DNA from: Bolinopsis microptera
Lineage: Eukaryota; Ctenophora; Tentaculata; Lobata; Bolinopsidae
DNA: 64,000 bases
Direction of reading: 5' to 3'
Assembly: GCF_026151205.1 (NCBI RefSeq)
Contig: NC_087082.1
Location: 15,223,365-15,287,364, forward strand
A program made the translations under genes and the position numbers. Of this stretch, positions 33,180 through 45,569 are shown one piece after another; position 1 is the first letter of the stretch, and every line of letters begins with the position of its first letter. Below the pieces are notes generated by a model. The model saw only the letters and a list, made by a program, of their open reading frames with translations, was not told the DNA's origin and made no database searches.

Positions 33180-34160
33180 TTTGGAAAAATGAAGCAGCCT
33201 TAGGCTTTTTGGTGAAGTCCCTTTCGCGAGAATCAGGAACTGAGATATGGGCAATTTTGTTCAATGTTCATTTTTGGTGGTATTTCGGCCTTAGTGTCCA
33301 CGTTTCTATAGATATCAAGCTATAAATCTCAGATATTGTATAGATTAGGTTTACATTTCATGTAAAGTTTATGTAAAGTCTTGTTCAAAGATATTGATAC
33401 TTGACCAATTTATGGGCCAAAATATATCAAATTTGGTGCATATTCCCAAATATGGGCATATGGTTTTGATTCATAACTCAGCCATTTTTGTCCAGGCTAC
33501 AAGTAGAGCACCTTAAATCGGGGTTTATCAAGTCTCATACTGACTACTTTTGTAAATCTAGTAAGATTAAAGTTGAGAACATTTTTTAGGGAACATTACT
33601 TTTAAATACCTTCGAACTTAACTTATTCGTATGCATTAATTGTAATAGCAGGAACCCGTCTAACTCTAAAGTGGTGTCAAGAAACAACGATATCTTACTA
33701 TATATAAAGCGAGACGATATATGTGTATACAAGGTTTACAAGGTTTACAAGGTTTACAAAGATAGATCTATTTATTACAGTATAATAACGTTAGATCGGC
33801 GTTGCTAAAATAAATCCAAATTCCGTAATCCAAATGGGAGAGAAAACCATTACCAAAATGACGTGGTGTCACTCTAAAGCCAGAGGCGAGTGCAAATCGA
33901 TCAAGATAGAAGCTACCAAAAAGAGCGAGAAAAGCACGCAAACCCTAGCAAGGAACAAAAACAAAGTGAAATGTGAAAAATAAAGATGCTTGATGTGTGA
34001 TTGTGTAGTCGACGATGTGATTGTGTTGGAGTGGAGTGCAAATGTAGAGTGCAGATGAAGGTGATGCGGCGGAAAGGTGATGTCTCGTACTGTGGCACTA
34101 GTGTTTGTGTTTCTTCTTCACAGGAAATCGTGTTCTGCATAGCTGTATATATCCGTACCA
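33180..34160. other. Non-coding region, no gene seen
   Basis: Short frames only. A small AAGGTTTAC triplication lies near 33730. No transposon termini recognised. Confidence 0.4.
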
Positions 34161-34164
34161 TTTT

Positions 34165-34425
34165 ACTGACACCACGGCATAAAATTTAACGCGACTTTCC
34201 GCAAAATCCGTACAAGATATACAACTGAAACTTTTTTGACTGGGTCAAATACTTGAATGGCCTCCAACTTAGCATGAAAAAATTGGCCAAGGAATAGGAA
34301 TTTTAGAGCCCAAAATTTGGACCCCCAAGTGGTGTCAAAAACGCGAATTAAATAGGTAATAATTATTTTAGTCTCTTGAGTCTTGACACCATTTTAGGGT
34401 TATACGGGTTCCTCCTAGTTACTGC
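34165..34425 (+). repeat. Dispersed repeat, second copy of 6288-6625
   Basis: Compact version without the GC-rich interruption. Both ends carry short TGACACCA-type motifs in the same orientation (CTGACACCACGG left, CTTGACACCATT right). Non-coding. Confidence 0.65.
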
Positions 34426-34620
34426 AATATACAAACAGCATGTAATAAATCCGATGAACTAAAATTAACCAAAATATTTTAAAGCAAAGCTACTGAAAAA
34501 TTCGAATCCTACTAAGGCCGTCAACGAATATTAAAGTTTGTGCTTATAACGATGCAACATGGTGGCATTATTATGATGCAGATTACTTGCAACTTGTAAT
34601 TGTCTAATATTAGCATTTTA

Positions 34621-34985
34621 GTAGCGATTTAAAATAATCTCCATAATAAATATTACTAAAATCGTAATCGATACTATTGTTATCGTCTGCAAGGATAATT
34701 TTAATAGCGATTTATAATAATCTCCATAATGAACATTTACTGAAAATAGGATACAAGGATACAAGGCTACAAAAGTGATAATTACTTTATTGAGTACACA
34801 ATAGTTGTAATTCTGAAATAATTTAAGGTACGCAATTTTAATTATTTACAAATGTGTTGGGATAATTTAGAAATGTTATATAATACTATATAGACCGTTA
34901 CTATTGTTATCGTCTACAAGGAGAATTTAAGTAGCAATAATGTCCATACAAATTATTTGTTGATATTTTTACCGTTATTAGGATC
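34621..34985 (+). repeat. Imperfect internal repeats (AATAATCTCCATAATRAA family)
   Basis: TAGCGATTTAWAATAATCTCC appears at about 34622 and 34704 and a weaker relative near 34932; CTATTGTTATCGTCT.CAAGG appears at about 34674 and 34902. Old local duplications. Confidence 0.55.
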
Positions 34986-34989
34986 TGGA

Positions 34990-36755
34990 AGCACAGTCTT
35001 TGATATTGAATCATGAGCAAACCAATAACACGTCCTAGCCATCAGCCAATACAGCGATAAAATATTCTATCATTCCAATTTCCAGTTAAGATTAAATATT
35101 GTTAATTCCTCCACGTAAACAGGTTGCAGATTTTAAAAACTTCTGTCTAAAATTAAACCAAATTTTTTAGGACCCAAAAATCCGAAAATTTTTGCAGCAA
35201 AATTGATTGCCTCTTACACATTTCTCCCTTGAATTATTTAGATTTGCGAAAATCGATGCCACCAAAATGATCAAATTTACCTGGTTTTACAATAATGACA
35301 ATTTGAATATAATATGATAAAAATAAGAAACTTGTCAAAAAAGCAGATGAGAAGGTCGTTGAAAGTTATTAGTGGTTGATCTCAGAAAAAGCTTGAGCAT
35401 TTAGAATTCCTTTAGTATAATACACTAGCTCCTGCATAAAAGAGAGGAATGGACTGAGTGTATGCTGAGATAAGAGTTCCATTAAATTTATGACATTACT
35501 TCCATTAAACTTATAACTGTACTTTTATGGAATGATGATCAAAAATACAACACATGTTTGCGTACCAAAATGCTTGCATACTCTTTGCTTAGTATCTTCT
35601 ACTAAGCTCCAAATATTTTCTAAAGATAAATTTCAGTATACATTCCAAAACTACATGATGGCAGAGAGGTTGAGGAATAACAATAATGGCAAGGGGTGTC
35701 AGTGACAAGTTCTATCAAAGGTTGCCAGTTGTAGCAAAACCTCAGCTAAAAAGATCTGCTTTTAGACAGTCATGCCAATTCAATTTACGGATCATTACAG
35801 GTATCTGAATATGCTTGTATTTTCATTGGGTTAGCTTTCATTTTGATGATGTTGAAAAATTTGATCGAATATCCCCTCCCCTATGAACTGAGGATAAAAC
35901 ATTTTACAAAATATCGCGCATTTTCAAAAACACAACTATTAGACAAATTAAGTAAAACAGGCAAGGTAAAGTAATGATTTCGTCAAATGTGATTCATCTC
36001 TCTAACGCATAAATACATTACAAGGATATATTTAACACTGGTCGCAAGAGTAACTGCCTAAACGTTCCGCTGCAGAAGTGAAAGCAAATAAGTATAAAAT
36101 GCTAATAGTCCTTGAAACTCATAATCATGAACAGATTTATTCAATGTCATAAAATTCATAATCATACATGTATCCAGATAGAAATGAGAATGACTCAAAA
36201 ACCTTAATTTTGATAATTACGTTTATCAAAGGTTACAAATGCATGTTTATTCAATATAATTTCATTACTTGGCACGTCATTTGTTACACCTTTCCCATGA
36301 AGAAGTGAGCCATAAACTAACAAGTCGGTTAAATAATTACATGACTTTAATGTATGTAATACCATAAGCAATATACAATATAAATGTACGATATAATAAA
36401 AGAATTGCATGGATTGCGAACTAAACCATGCGAACTATAATAATAATATTATAATGCTTTATCAAGACTGCTACATCAAAATTTTAATGGCTATGTGAAA
36501 TGTAATGCAATAAGGAATATATTTTTACAGCGTCTAAAAATATAAAAACTAAACAATTACAAATTAAAACTATTTATATAGCCTAAGGGCCTTTTCACAA
36601 AAATAAATTCTAATAAAGCTACAAATAATTGAATAGAAACAATCAAATTAATTTTGCAATGAAATATAAAATATTTGGAATTATTTTCAATTTTATTTGT
36701 TTTTATTATACATTTAAATTTAAAAATCAAAGGTTTAAAAATTACTAATTTCCAG
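34990..36755. other. Long AT-rich stretch without gene
   Basis: About 1.8 kb. Only short frames without protein-like composition, and no RNA gene or terminal repeats recognised. Confidence 0.4.
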
Positions 36756-36760
36756 TCCCT

Positions 36761-37187
36761 GTGCGCGGCGCTTTTTAAGGCTCTTACTAATTCGCTCGCC
36801 CAAAAATTTCACGTGACTTTGGTTTTTATGGTTTTGCAGCCGTACAAAACGGTTTTACATAAACCCTAATCCCAACCCTAACCCTAACCATAACCCCGAA
36901 GCTAACCATAACCCTTACCACAACCCTAACCCTAACCCGGGCCCTATACCTAAACAATCGAATTCATATTTTACTAGCCTGTCACGTGACCAATTAAACG
37001 GTTTTTTGCCCATAACTCTCCAGGGAAGCATTTTAACCCTACGTCATGGGGGGTGATTCGGAATCAGCGTCCAAAAATATACTGATCCAGATCACTTTCA
37101 TGCCCGAAGGGCCTTTTCACAAGAATTTTCTTAAAATTTGGGCGAACGATTTAGTAGGAGCGGCTTTTTAAAGCTTTGTCGCGTTGT
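36761..37187. repeat. Foldback/MITE-like element with telomere-like core
   Basis: The left arm about 36761-36819 and right arm about 37130-37187 are inverted relatives: reverse complement of the left has TTGGGCGAGCGAATTAGTA and the right TTGGGCGAACGATTTAGTA, each followed by a TTAAA/GCG block. Between the arms lies a degenerate CCCTAA array. GGGCCTTTTCACAA also occurs directly at 36588 and 37108. Confidence 0.55.
36861..36945 (+). repeat. Interstitial telomere-like repeats (CCCTAA)n, degenerate
   Basis: About a dozen CCCTAA or near-CCCTAA units in AACCCTAACCCTAACC-type runs. Consistent with TTAGGG telomeres in the host, which is usual for animals. Confidence 0.8.
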
Positions 37188-37423
37188 GAGCTTTTTTGAT
37201 TGAAGTGAAACAAATTTTTTTTAGTGAAACAAATTTAAAATTTTATCCTTTATTTTACAATCATAATATAATAATATTTATAATGTATAAGCCTCCGTTT
37301 TGAAAGTTTTAAATTTTAATACATTCACATTTCTATTTAAAATTCAATTTTATGTACAAGTCAATAACTGGCCGCCAAAGCCGCGCATTCTTGAAAACAG
37401 GATTAACTTGATTATAGTTATAC

Positions 37424-39533
37424 CACTGACCTTCCCACCAAAGTCAAATACCAACTTTCAGTCGAACAGAAAGTCAACAACTCTCAGGTAACATCAAACC
37501 CTAATGATGATCTCACTAACCTGATGGATGTCCTCAAAACAACTGCTGATGAAGTAATCGGGACCCTACCACGCTCCAGAAACCGTAACTTCAGTAGTGA
37601 CTCTACTGTTGAAGCCCTTGTAAAAGAGAGACAAACCCTGCAAGCTGCATTTAACTGTAACAACCAAGCTGCCGACAGAACTCAAGTCCGTACAAGGATC
37701 AACAGGTTACAGAAAGACATCCGTAAGCATCTCAAGAACCTTGGTGACACACGTGCCGATGACATCGCTCGAACCATCATGTCAACAGATGACACAAGGC
37801 AGATGTTTGAAGCTGTGCGTACTCTAGCTGACACTAAGCCCAAATCTACTATCAGTGTCCACAATGAAGAAGGTAACTTTGTTGCCACAGATGCTGGTAA
37901 AGCTCAAGTGATCAGAGACTACTACGAAAAGCAGTTCACGTGTGAGGATGAACCACTTCAAGCATTTATAGGGGATGGACGCTGCCTAGACATACCCATC
38001 ACATGTGATGAAGTAAAGAAAGCCGCCCAATCTCTCAAGAACAACAAAGCCACTGGTCCAGATAAAGTCTACAACGAGTGGTTGAAAAATGCTGGTACAA
38101 AATTCTGGTCAAAATATGCCGAGATCATCAATAACGCATTGGAGACCAATTCATTTCCTGATGTTATAGGTGAAGCCATCATCACCCCCTTGCCGAAACC
38201 TCGCAAACCAGCCGGTCCTGTCATTAGTCTACGACCTCTATGTCTATCAAATGGTGCTCGTAAGATATTATCCATGATTGTACTGAAGAGAATCGAAGAC
38301 AAAGTTGATGCTTTCACTGGTAGCACGCAGGCGGGGTACAAACATGGTAGGAGTTGTGGTGATCTAGTGTGGGCTGAGCGGATGTTGATATCGGTTGTCA
38401 CGCGTAAACACTTCCAGTATCACAAGATGGGCATAGATATGTCTCGAGCATTTGACACAATCAAACGCCAGACAATACTTGACCTCCTTGTCAAAGCTGG
38501 ATGCACAGACGACGACCTCAGGCTAGTAAGACTCCTCTTAACCAACACCATGCTCAAGGTCAGAGTGGAAGGAGAACTATCTGCTGTTTTCGAGAGTCTT
38601 CTTGGATCCTTTCAAGGCGACAGTCTCTCCGGCAAGCTTTTCACTCTTGTCCTTGCAGGAGCTCTTATAGAACTACGCCATCGACTAGCAGAATCTCCCC
38701 CACACATACCCAATCCCCCTGTTTCTAAAGAAGGTATGCCACTGGAGTCAGCGTATTCAGATGATTGTAACTTCATGAACGTGGAAAAAGAATCCTTAGA
38801 AGCTATCCTACCAATAGCCAAGGAAGTCTTCAAGGAGTTTAACCTGTTCATTAACACAGAGAAAACAGAATTTACCCATGTTTTCCTCGCTCCTGTTGGA
38901 GAAACAATCCCTGGTCGTGATGATACCATGTTACGTGGAAATGAAGATTGGCGGAAGAGTAAGATTCTTGGGTCACTGTTGTGTAGTGAAAGTGATATAG
39001 CTGCTCGATGCATTGCTGGGAACAATGCCTTCTATAAGTTCACCAAGATCTGGTCTCAGCAGAATATCTCCGTTACCAGAAAGATAGCAGTATACGAAGC
39101 CCAAATTGTATCAATCATCATGTACAATTGCAGTAGTTGGTGTCCTACTGCAAAGTCACTAGAAAAACTAGACATTTGCCATAGAAAACACCTTAGATCA
39201 TTACTGAACATTTATTGGCCCCATGGAACAATATCTAATGCAAACTTATACCTAAGATGTAACTCAGTAAAGCTATCAGATCGTGTCCCTAAAGCAAGGT
39301 GGAAGCTCCTAGGTCATATCTTGCGTAGTGCTGATGACTCCCCCGCTGCATTAGCGTTAAAGTTTGCTGTCACAACAAACTGTAAAGGGCGCGTCGGTGC
39401 GCATCGTAAGAATTTGTTCAAGATTATTGTGAATGATTTGACCCGTAGAGGTTTAAAACTTAACTCTTTGAATGATCTTAATAAGCTTAAGATATTAGCT
39501 GATGATAGAGTTGCTTGGAGAAACAAATTTTAA
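37424..39533 (+). CDS. LINE-B reverse transcriptase (N-terminally truncated polyprotein)
   Basis: The ATG at 37524 opens a 669-residue frame, but the same frame is open back to the insertion junction, so the ATG is internal to a longer protein. The reverse transcriptase has NNKATGPDKV, MSRAFDTIKR (about 309), FQGDSLSG (about 361) and an unusual catalytic YSDD (about 410). The C-terminal HRKHLRSLL and RWKLLGHILR blocks resemble RTE/R4-like LINEs and differ clearly from the CR1-type elements nearby. The frame is intact to its TAA. Clade assignment is tentative. Confidence 0.85.
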
Positions 39534-39630
39534 CTCTAGCTGTCCTGATCTGTACTGATCACCATTTTAGGATGACTTGACTTCTTTTAGGGGTTTTGAA
39601 TATTTTAATGGTGTAAACAGTTTCTTAATA
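37424..39630 (+). mobile_element. LINE-B, 5'-truncated non-LTR retrotransposon with 10-bp target duplication
   Basis: The 2207-bp insertion is defined by ATAGTTATAC duplications and by the empty paralogous site at 5.2 kb. The reading frame is open from the very first inserted base, and the endonuclease half is absent, the signature of incomplete reverse transcription. The 3' end has no long poly-A but stops at CTTAATA. Confidence 0.85.
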
Positions 39631-40115
39631 ATAGTTATACGACTATGTAAATTAAGAACTATCCGTGGTTTTTTCTTTTAAATAAATAAATTATAATTTT
39701 ACCTAAGTCCAAAGCCAGCTTTGAAAAATTTACTATTAAATCATAATATATCGTCAACTTTAAATATTTACAATGCAACAATTCATTAATCTGTAAACAC
39801 GCGTACTCCAGCCCCTAAACGCATAAATTGTTATGCGGCGCGGCTCAAGCCGCGCACGCACGTATTATTTTATACTGTTTGCTTTCTAATAAATATCGTG
39901 CCAATGTGTACGTCTAAATTGTAAACGTTCATGTTTTGTGTAAAGTGAATCCAATTGGGACTAGTGACAAGGATAAGGACCCAAGTGCCTGTACGGCTTT
40001 TTCGGGCCCCTGTGGACCACTACTCTTGAATTATCACTCTACAACATTGAACATCTATATCTACTACGTCATTTGGCAATTATTTGTTATTGTCATTAAT
40101 CTAACTTTCTAATTA

Positions 40116-40884
40116 ATTGCCGAGGGGGAAGAGTAAACGCTTCACATTAAAATTCAATATACAAAATTCAAAACCATCAATACGGTATTAAATATTATGG
40201 ACAAGTCTATAGATCTATTTCGTAGTCATATATGCACATGATTTGCTTTATATTATATTATCTTAATACTGTAATGAAGTACAGTAGGATTTGTGTTTCG
40301 AGAAAGAAAGGTTGCGGTCAAATTATTAACAAAAGTAAACAAAAGTCCATCAGGGACTCCGTGGAGTCGAAAAAGGTACACGGCTGCTGTCTGGTGCTGC
40401 TAGGCATTTATTGATCAAGATGTTTTATTGTATTGATTTATAATGATTCTATTGTTCGTGACTAATCAAGTTCTAAGTGGAGGTATAAAGTGCTGCTCAA
40501 GATACTTCGTCATCTCATGTCCAGTATAATGATTAAGATAGTATACAATGCAGTTTTAGTAGTTGACCCATACAGTTAAGTCCGTCATAACTCACAATCG
40601 TTAAGTCGTCGGTCAATTGTCAAAGTCGTTGTGTGTTTATTCGTTGAGATAGCAGTAAGATAAGATGTTACGCGCGCGCGCGCGTTTAATCCCGTCGACG
40701 TGAAATGTGACAATGAAAACGCCATAGAATTATTATTTTCGCGCGTTACGTAGAGTTTACCAGTGTGTAATACTAGTTAACACTGGGTGTACACTGAGTG
40801 TAAGTGTAAGTTTCATATACAAGCCGTTGAATATTTCCAATTTTGAGTGTATCGTGAGCATGTTTTACAGTGCGATTGCTCGGT
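40116..40884. other. Spacer between the split repeat and LINE-C, no gene
   Basis: AT-rich, with a short (CG)n alternation at about 40672-40684 (Z-DNA prone). No exon or transposon terminus clearly seen. Confidence 0.4.
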
Positions 40885-41012
40885 ACTAGTGTGTTTGTGT
40901 ATATATATATATATATCATTTGTGGAGTATGGTGTAAGTAATGTTTTTGGTTGGAGTGCAGTGGTTATATGTATGAGAAAAGATATATGGTCATTTTAGT
41001 AACTCACATAAA

Positions 41013-44000
41013 TCAGAACTTGAGCTCATTTGTGGCAAAATTAAGCTCACACCAATCAAGTGTATCATGCTTGAATTGCAATTCTCGTAAGGCAATTTTC
41101 AATATATTCTTAAACCCGTTTGTCGGAGTATTAAAACTTATCTTACTTGATGTTTGTCGACAGCTGTTCCACATGTAGGATGATTGGTAGATGAATTGTG
41201 AGGATGGTTGTGATGTAATGAAATAATCCTCTCGTCGTGGTGACCTGTTAAATGATGAGTACAGTGATAATGGTTCCTCTAACTTATTAATTTTGAATAG
41301 TTCTAAGAGACAAGTGTACTTGTACAGATTGTGGACCGTCAACAACCTGTGGGTTTTAAACAAGGGCTTGGAGTGTTCTTTTTGGTAAAAGTCCACCCCC
41401 AGTCTTTGCTTATCAACAGGTCGTGTTCGGGCACACGTTTTAAACTTCTCTAGGTAAGCTTCTCTATCCCCAAACAGAATTCTTATACACTTTTTCTGTG
41501 TTTTAAAGATAGGTTCAAGTCGGTTATTGCTAATACCACCCCACACAGATATTCCAAATCCTAAATGTGATTCAAATAGAGTATGATATAAATCCTTATA
41601 ATACTGCTTTGGGACAATGTGTCGTATTCTGCACAGCTTTCCTACTTCGCATTTAAGTTTTGAGTTAAGTGACTGGGTATGTGATTTCCAGTTAAGTTGG
41701 TCGTCAATAATAACGCCTAGAAATTTAGCTTCTTGAACTCTTTTAATAACTACATTATTTAAAGTTAGTATGTTCTCGTCATTTTCTACTTCCTCTTTGG
41801 CCCGTGAGGGTTTAAAATGAATAAAACAACATTTCTTAATGTTAATATGTAATAAGTTTAGTTTCATATACTTGTACACAAATGATAGAACTTCATTTCC
41901 TTTTTCGTATAGTCTTTTGACACATGTGTCTTCTATAAATATGTTAGTGTCGTCGGCAAATAGTATAAACTTTCCTATAATTGATGAGTTACGGATGTCA
42001 TTAATATAAATAATAAAAAGTAAGGGACCAAGACAGCTCCCCTGCGGCACTCCATAGACTACTGGAAGTTTCTCGGATTCTTCACCTAATACCGAGACAT
42101 ACTGGTATCTGTTCGACAGGTAACTTGCTATAAGGTTATTTGCATTTCCACGGATTCCATAATTTTCTAACTTATGCAGTAACTTTTCATGTGATATTGT
42201 ATCAAAGGCTTTACTAAGATCAATAAATATTCCAAGAACGTGTTGTTTTTTCTTGAGGCAAGATTCTACGTGGTTCACTGAGTAATTTAGGGCATAACTG
42301 GTCGAGTGATTTTTACGGAATCCGTACTGGTTTTCATATAAGGAGTTCTGTGAATGAAAGAAGCTGTATAATCTATTGAATATAATCTTTTCAAATATTT
42401 TACCAAACACAGCTAGCGTTGATACAGGTCTATAGTTTTCAAGGAGTTCCTGGTTATCTTTCTTGTAAATGGGACTAATCCTTCCAACTTTAAGGTCATC
42501 TGGAAATATGCCATCTTTCATACATTCGTTATACAGTACAGTGAGTAAAGGAGTAACTATTTTAGAGGACTGCTTAATTACATGAATCGGTATGTCACTT
42601 GCCTTGCCATTTTTAAGTTCAGATATGATTTTGCTAACCTCGTCTGTTGTGCAGTCATGCATGTAAATGCTGGAAGTGTTTGAAAGCGGTAGATAATCAT
42701 AGAAACTAGGTATACTGTTTATGTTAATCTGTCCAAGATCATTGTAAGCGGTATTTAGGTCAGAGGCTAATGATACAAAATATTTATTGAATTCGTTTGC
42801 TATGATCCTTCTATTTGTTATCTTAACGTTGTCTATGGTGAACAGCGGCTTTATTTCACGCCGCCGTTTACCTCTTATACGATTTATTAGTTCCCAGGTC
42901 TTTTTACTATCACCGCTATTTTCAGCAAATTTACCAGAGAAGTATTCTGTTTTCACAGTTTGACGTGTTTTCTTTAGGACTTTTCTGTATTCTTTGTAGA
43001 TAAGGTAGCGACTACGTTTTAGTGAGCATTCAGGGCACTGGCAAATGCCGCCCTTGTTATCAGTTTCCCCGAGTTTACATTTTCTATTTCTTATCTCAAC
43101 CCAATTTTCGTACAGTTTATGCTGATTATTAATTGAGCAAATGAGACCGGGAGTTATCCAAGGGTTAACCTGAACAGTTCTCTTAGAGGTTTTCGGGGTC
43201 TCTAATTTAAACGATTTTTCGACGCAGTTTTTGTAAGTGTCATGGAATTCAGTAAAGTTATGGATTGTTTTAGTTTTAAGCTCATCTTCAAGATCCACTA
43301 GGAAGCCGTTAACATTTGATTGACAGAAGTCGTAATATTGTTTAAAAGAAGTTTTTTCAGAGTTGACTTCAACATTCCAGTTAAATGTGTTAAAAATAGG
43401 TGAGTGATGAGTTATTCGTTCTTTTAGGGTGCCTGAAGTAATCACATTCTCAATATCGTTAGTAATAATGTTATCTATGCAGGATGCTTTACAGCCTGGT
43501 TTTTCGTGGGTAACAATAGATATTAACGGACAAAATCCTTTACTGAATAATATTTCTTCATATTTTTGAACATTTTTGTTATCTTTATCATGAAGATCGA
43601 TATTAAAGTCTCCAGCTAGATAACTAAACTTCGGCATGTGATCAAGAAGGTTAGAAAGTTCAACTAGAGCTTGGGAAGTACAGCCACTTGGTGGACGATA
43701 CAAAACACCTACATTAACAGGTTGATCTTCGTTACTTAATGATAAGACAAGTATTTCTAGATGTTCTGTGACTTGTGATATATTCTCAATTACAGTAGCA
43801 TTTAATTTATCGTCAACATAAAGGGCTACTCCAGTGCCCTTTTGTTTGTTAGGTGCTGTGTCCTGATAGTAACTATTATAACCGTCGAGCTGAAATAGAT
43901 TGCTTAATTCTTTTCCAGTGTTGGTTTCAGCTAGGGCTATTACGGAGAATTTTGTTTTGTACCTACAGGTTTCAATGGCAAGGTTGTCAAAATTTGATTT

Positions 44001-44366
44001 ATTTCCATCAATATTTTGAAAGAGAATAGATGATTGTTTCTTTACTTGGTTGCAGAGAATATTTGTAAGGTCAGATGCAGTGTATGAGTTACAATCATTT
44101 AAAGTATTTGAGATTTTGGTTGTGTATTCGTCTAGGTTGTTGTCGTCGTCGTCATTGTCAGTGAGTAGTTTAAATGGGTTGTATTTAACCTTGTCTAAAT
44201 GGATACAACGAGTACAGTAAAACTCATTAGATTGGCTATTTGGATTTGATTTGCGATAGCATTTATGGTGCATTATGCAGTCACAGTGAAAACATTCAAC
44301 TATTGTTTGGCCGATGACTATGTTCTTAGAACAGACAGGACATACCTCCTTAATGAGGGGAGTCAT
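41013..44366 (-). CDS. LINE-C ORF2: PHD finger + endonuclease + reverse transcriptase
   Basis: 1117 residues. Residues about 9-57 form a PHD-type zinc finger (CPVC, CFHC, HHKC, CTRC). The endonuclease follows (ALAETNT, GVLYRPPSG, AGDFNIDLHD, THHSPIF). The reverse transcriptase has NYRPVSTL, IDLSKAFDTISH, YGVPQGSCLGP and FADD (about 805), and the tail has a CARTRP block also found in LINE-E. Starts at ATG 44366, overlapping the ORF1 stop. The frame has no stop, so this protein could still be functional. PHD fingers are documented in ORF1 of CR1-like LINEs; here one heads ORF2 as well. Confidence 0.9.
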   Translation of the reverse strand: MTPLIKEVCPVCSKNIVIGQTIVECFHCDCIMHHKCYRKSNPNSQSNEFYCTRCIHLDKVKYNPFKLLTDNDDDDNNLDEYTTKISNTLNDCNSYTASDLTNILCNQVKKQSSILFQNIDGNKSNFDNLAIETCRYKTKFSVIALAETNTGKELSNLFQLDGYNSYYQDTAPNKQKGTGVALYVDDKLNATVIENISQVTEHLEILVLSLSNEDQPVNVGVLYRPPSGCTSQALVELSNLLDHMPKFSYLAGDFNIDLHDKDNKNVQKYEEILFSKGFCPLISIVTHEKPGCKASCIDNIITNDIENVITSGTLKERITHHSPIFNTFNWNVEVNSEKTSFKQYYDFCQSNVNGFLVDLEDELKTKTIHNFTEFHDTYKNCVEKSFKLETPKTSKRTVQVNPWITPGLICSINNQHKLYENWVEIRNRKCKLGETDNKGGICQCPECSLKRSRYLIYKEYRKVLKKTRQTVKTEYFSGKFAENSGDSKKTWELINRIRGKRRREIKPLFTIDNVKITNRRIIANEFNKYFVSLASDLNTAYNDLGQININSIPSFYDYLPLSNTSSIYMHDCTTDEVSKIISELKNGKASDIPIHVIKQSSKIVTPLLTVLYNECMKDGIFPDDLKVGRISPIYKKDNQELLENYRPVSTLAVFGKIFEKIIFNRLYSFFHSQNSLYENQYGFRKNHSTSYALNYSVNHVESCLKKKQHVLGIFIDLSKAFDTISHEKLLHKLENYGIRGNANNLIASYLSNRYQYVSVLGEESEKLPVVYGVPQGSCLGPLLFIIYINDIRNSSIIGKFILFADDTNIFIEDTCVKRLYEKGNEVLSFVYKYMKLNLLHINIKKCCFIHFKPSRAKEEVENDENILTLNNVVIKRVQEAKFLGVIIDDQLNWKSHTQSLNSKLKCEVGKLCRIRHIVPKQYYKDLYHTLFESHLGFGISVWGGISNNRLEPIFKTQKKCIRILFGDREAYLEKFKTCARTRPVDKQRLGVDFYQKEHSKPLFKTHRLLTVHNLYKYTCLLELFKINKLEEPLSLYSSFNRSPRREDYFITSQPSSQFIYQSSYMWNSCRQTSSKISFNTPTNGFKNILKIALRELQFKHDTLDWCELNFATNELKF

Positions 44367-45569
44367 GGTTGGTAACCATCCACGTGACCCTGACTAGCAG
44401 CAGCAGGAACAACAGGACCAGTTTCTCTTCCAGCAGTCGCATCCCTGTAGGATCTATCGTCTACCCTTGTGGACCTCCTCTTCCTTTTGTCGATACCACC
44501 GTTAATCCTGAGAAGAACAGTGTTACGAATAAATTGACCTAACTTTGCTAGTCCCCTCCAGTTGAGGTGAAGGAAGTCCGGTTTTTGGTATTTGTTGAGG
44601 TCGCGAGAGAGAGAGCGGTCAAGGAGACCATCCCTATCACAGAACTCATCAAATCCATCCACATAACTGACACCAAAATTGGACGGGAGCAGCCTACATC
44701 GAATCAAACTGTTAAAGTATATAAGCTTTCTATTTAAATCAGCACGTTTAGAAGGAATTGTTGGACAAACATATACATGCACACCCGAATTAATAGATTG
44801 AATCTGGGCAATTTTTGAAACTAGATGGTTGTAGATTATATCAATATCGTTTTGGCTTTTTACATCTGTTTGTTTCAGGTCATTAACCCCACACAATATA
44901 ACACAGTTTCTATAGCCACAGGACACATAAGGATCAATGCTATCGACAGTTGGGGCAAAGAATCGTTTTCCAGGAAGCCATTTGCCGAATGACTTGGCAG
45001 GATCAGAACCGAATTTCAGTCCGCCGGTGTTCGAGTCCCCAATGATACATGTAGCGTTTCTATTCAGGGAACTGACTGATCTCAATGTTATACTGTAGCG
45101 CAGCCCAGTTATCTCGCCTGCATCGATAGGATGGTGGAACAGTGCTTGGCTACGACGAGTCATTACATATAATGATCCTGGGCCACATAGTTGCTTGTGC
45201 TCATCAATACCTGTACTAGCATCAGAGAAAGAAACATGACATGCAGTACCAAGAGAGACTGTAAAGATACTTGATTCCGGGTGGATAGAAGGCTCGTTAT
45301 CAGAGTGTCTAGGCAAGGTGCTGCTTGTGCCGTCAAACCGATTCACCAAACTAATTACAACACTACAAATCTATTACATTTATTGAGGTATGAGATATGA
45401 TAGACGAGCGTAAGTGTTGACGTGCAAAGGACTGCTGTGAGTGTACTTGAAGATTACTCATCCTCCTCCTCATCAAAACTATTCTCATCAAAACTACTAT
45501 CTGGACTGAAGGTATTGCGTTTACAGTGTTTATTGTGCTTCTGAACATTGAACTCTTGATAATATAACT

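Larger units (their letters stand above)
37205..40115 (+). repeat. Dispersed repeat copy 2, split by LINE-B
   Basis: Left half 37205-37423 and right half 39641-40115 align with the uninterrupted copy at 5005-5945. The 10-bp sequence ATAGTTATAC flanks the inserted LINE on both sides (37414-37423 and 39631-39640). Confidence 0.8.
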
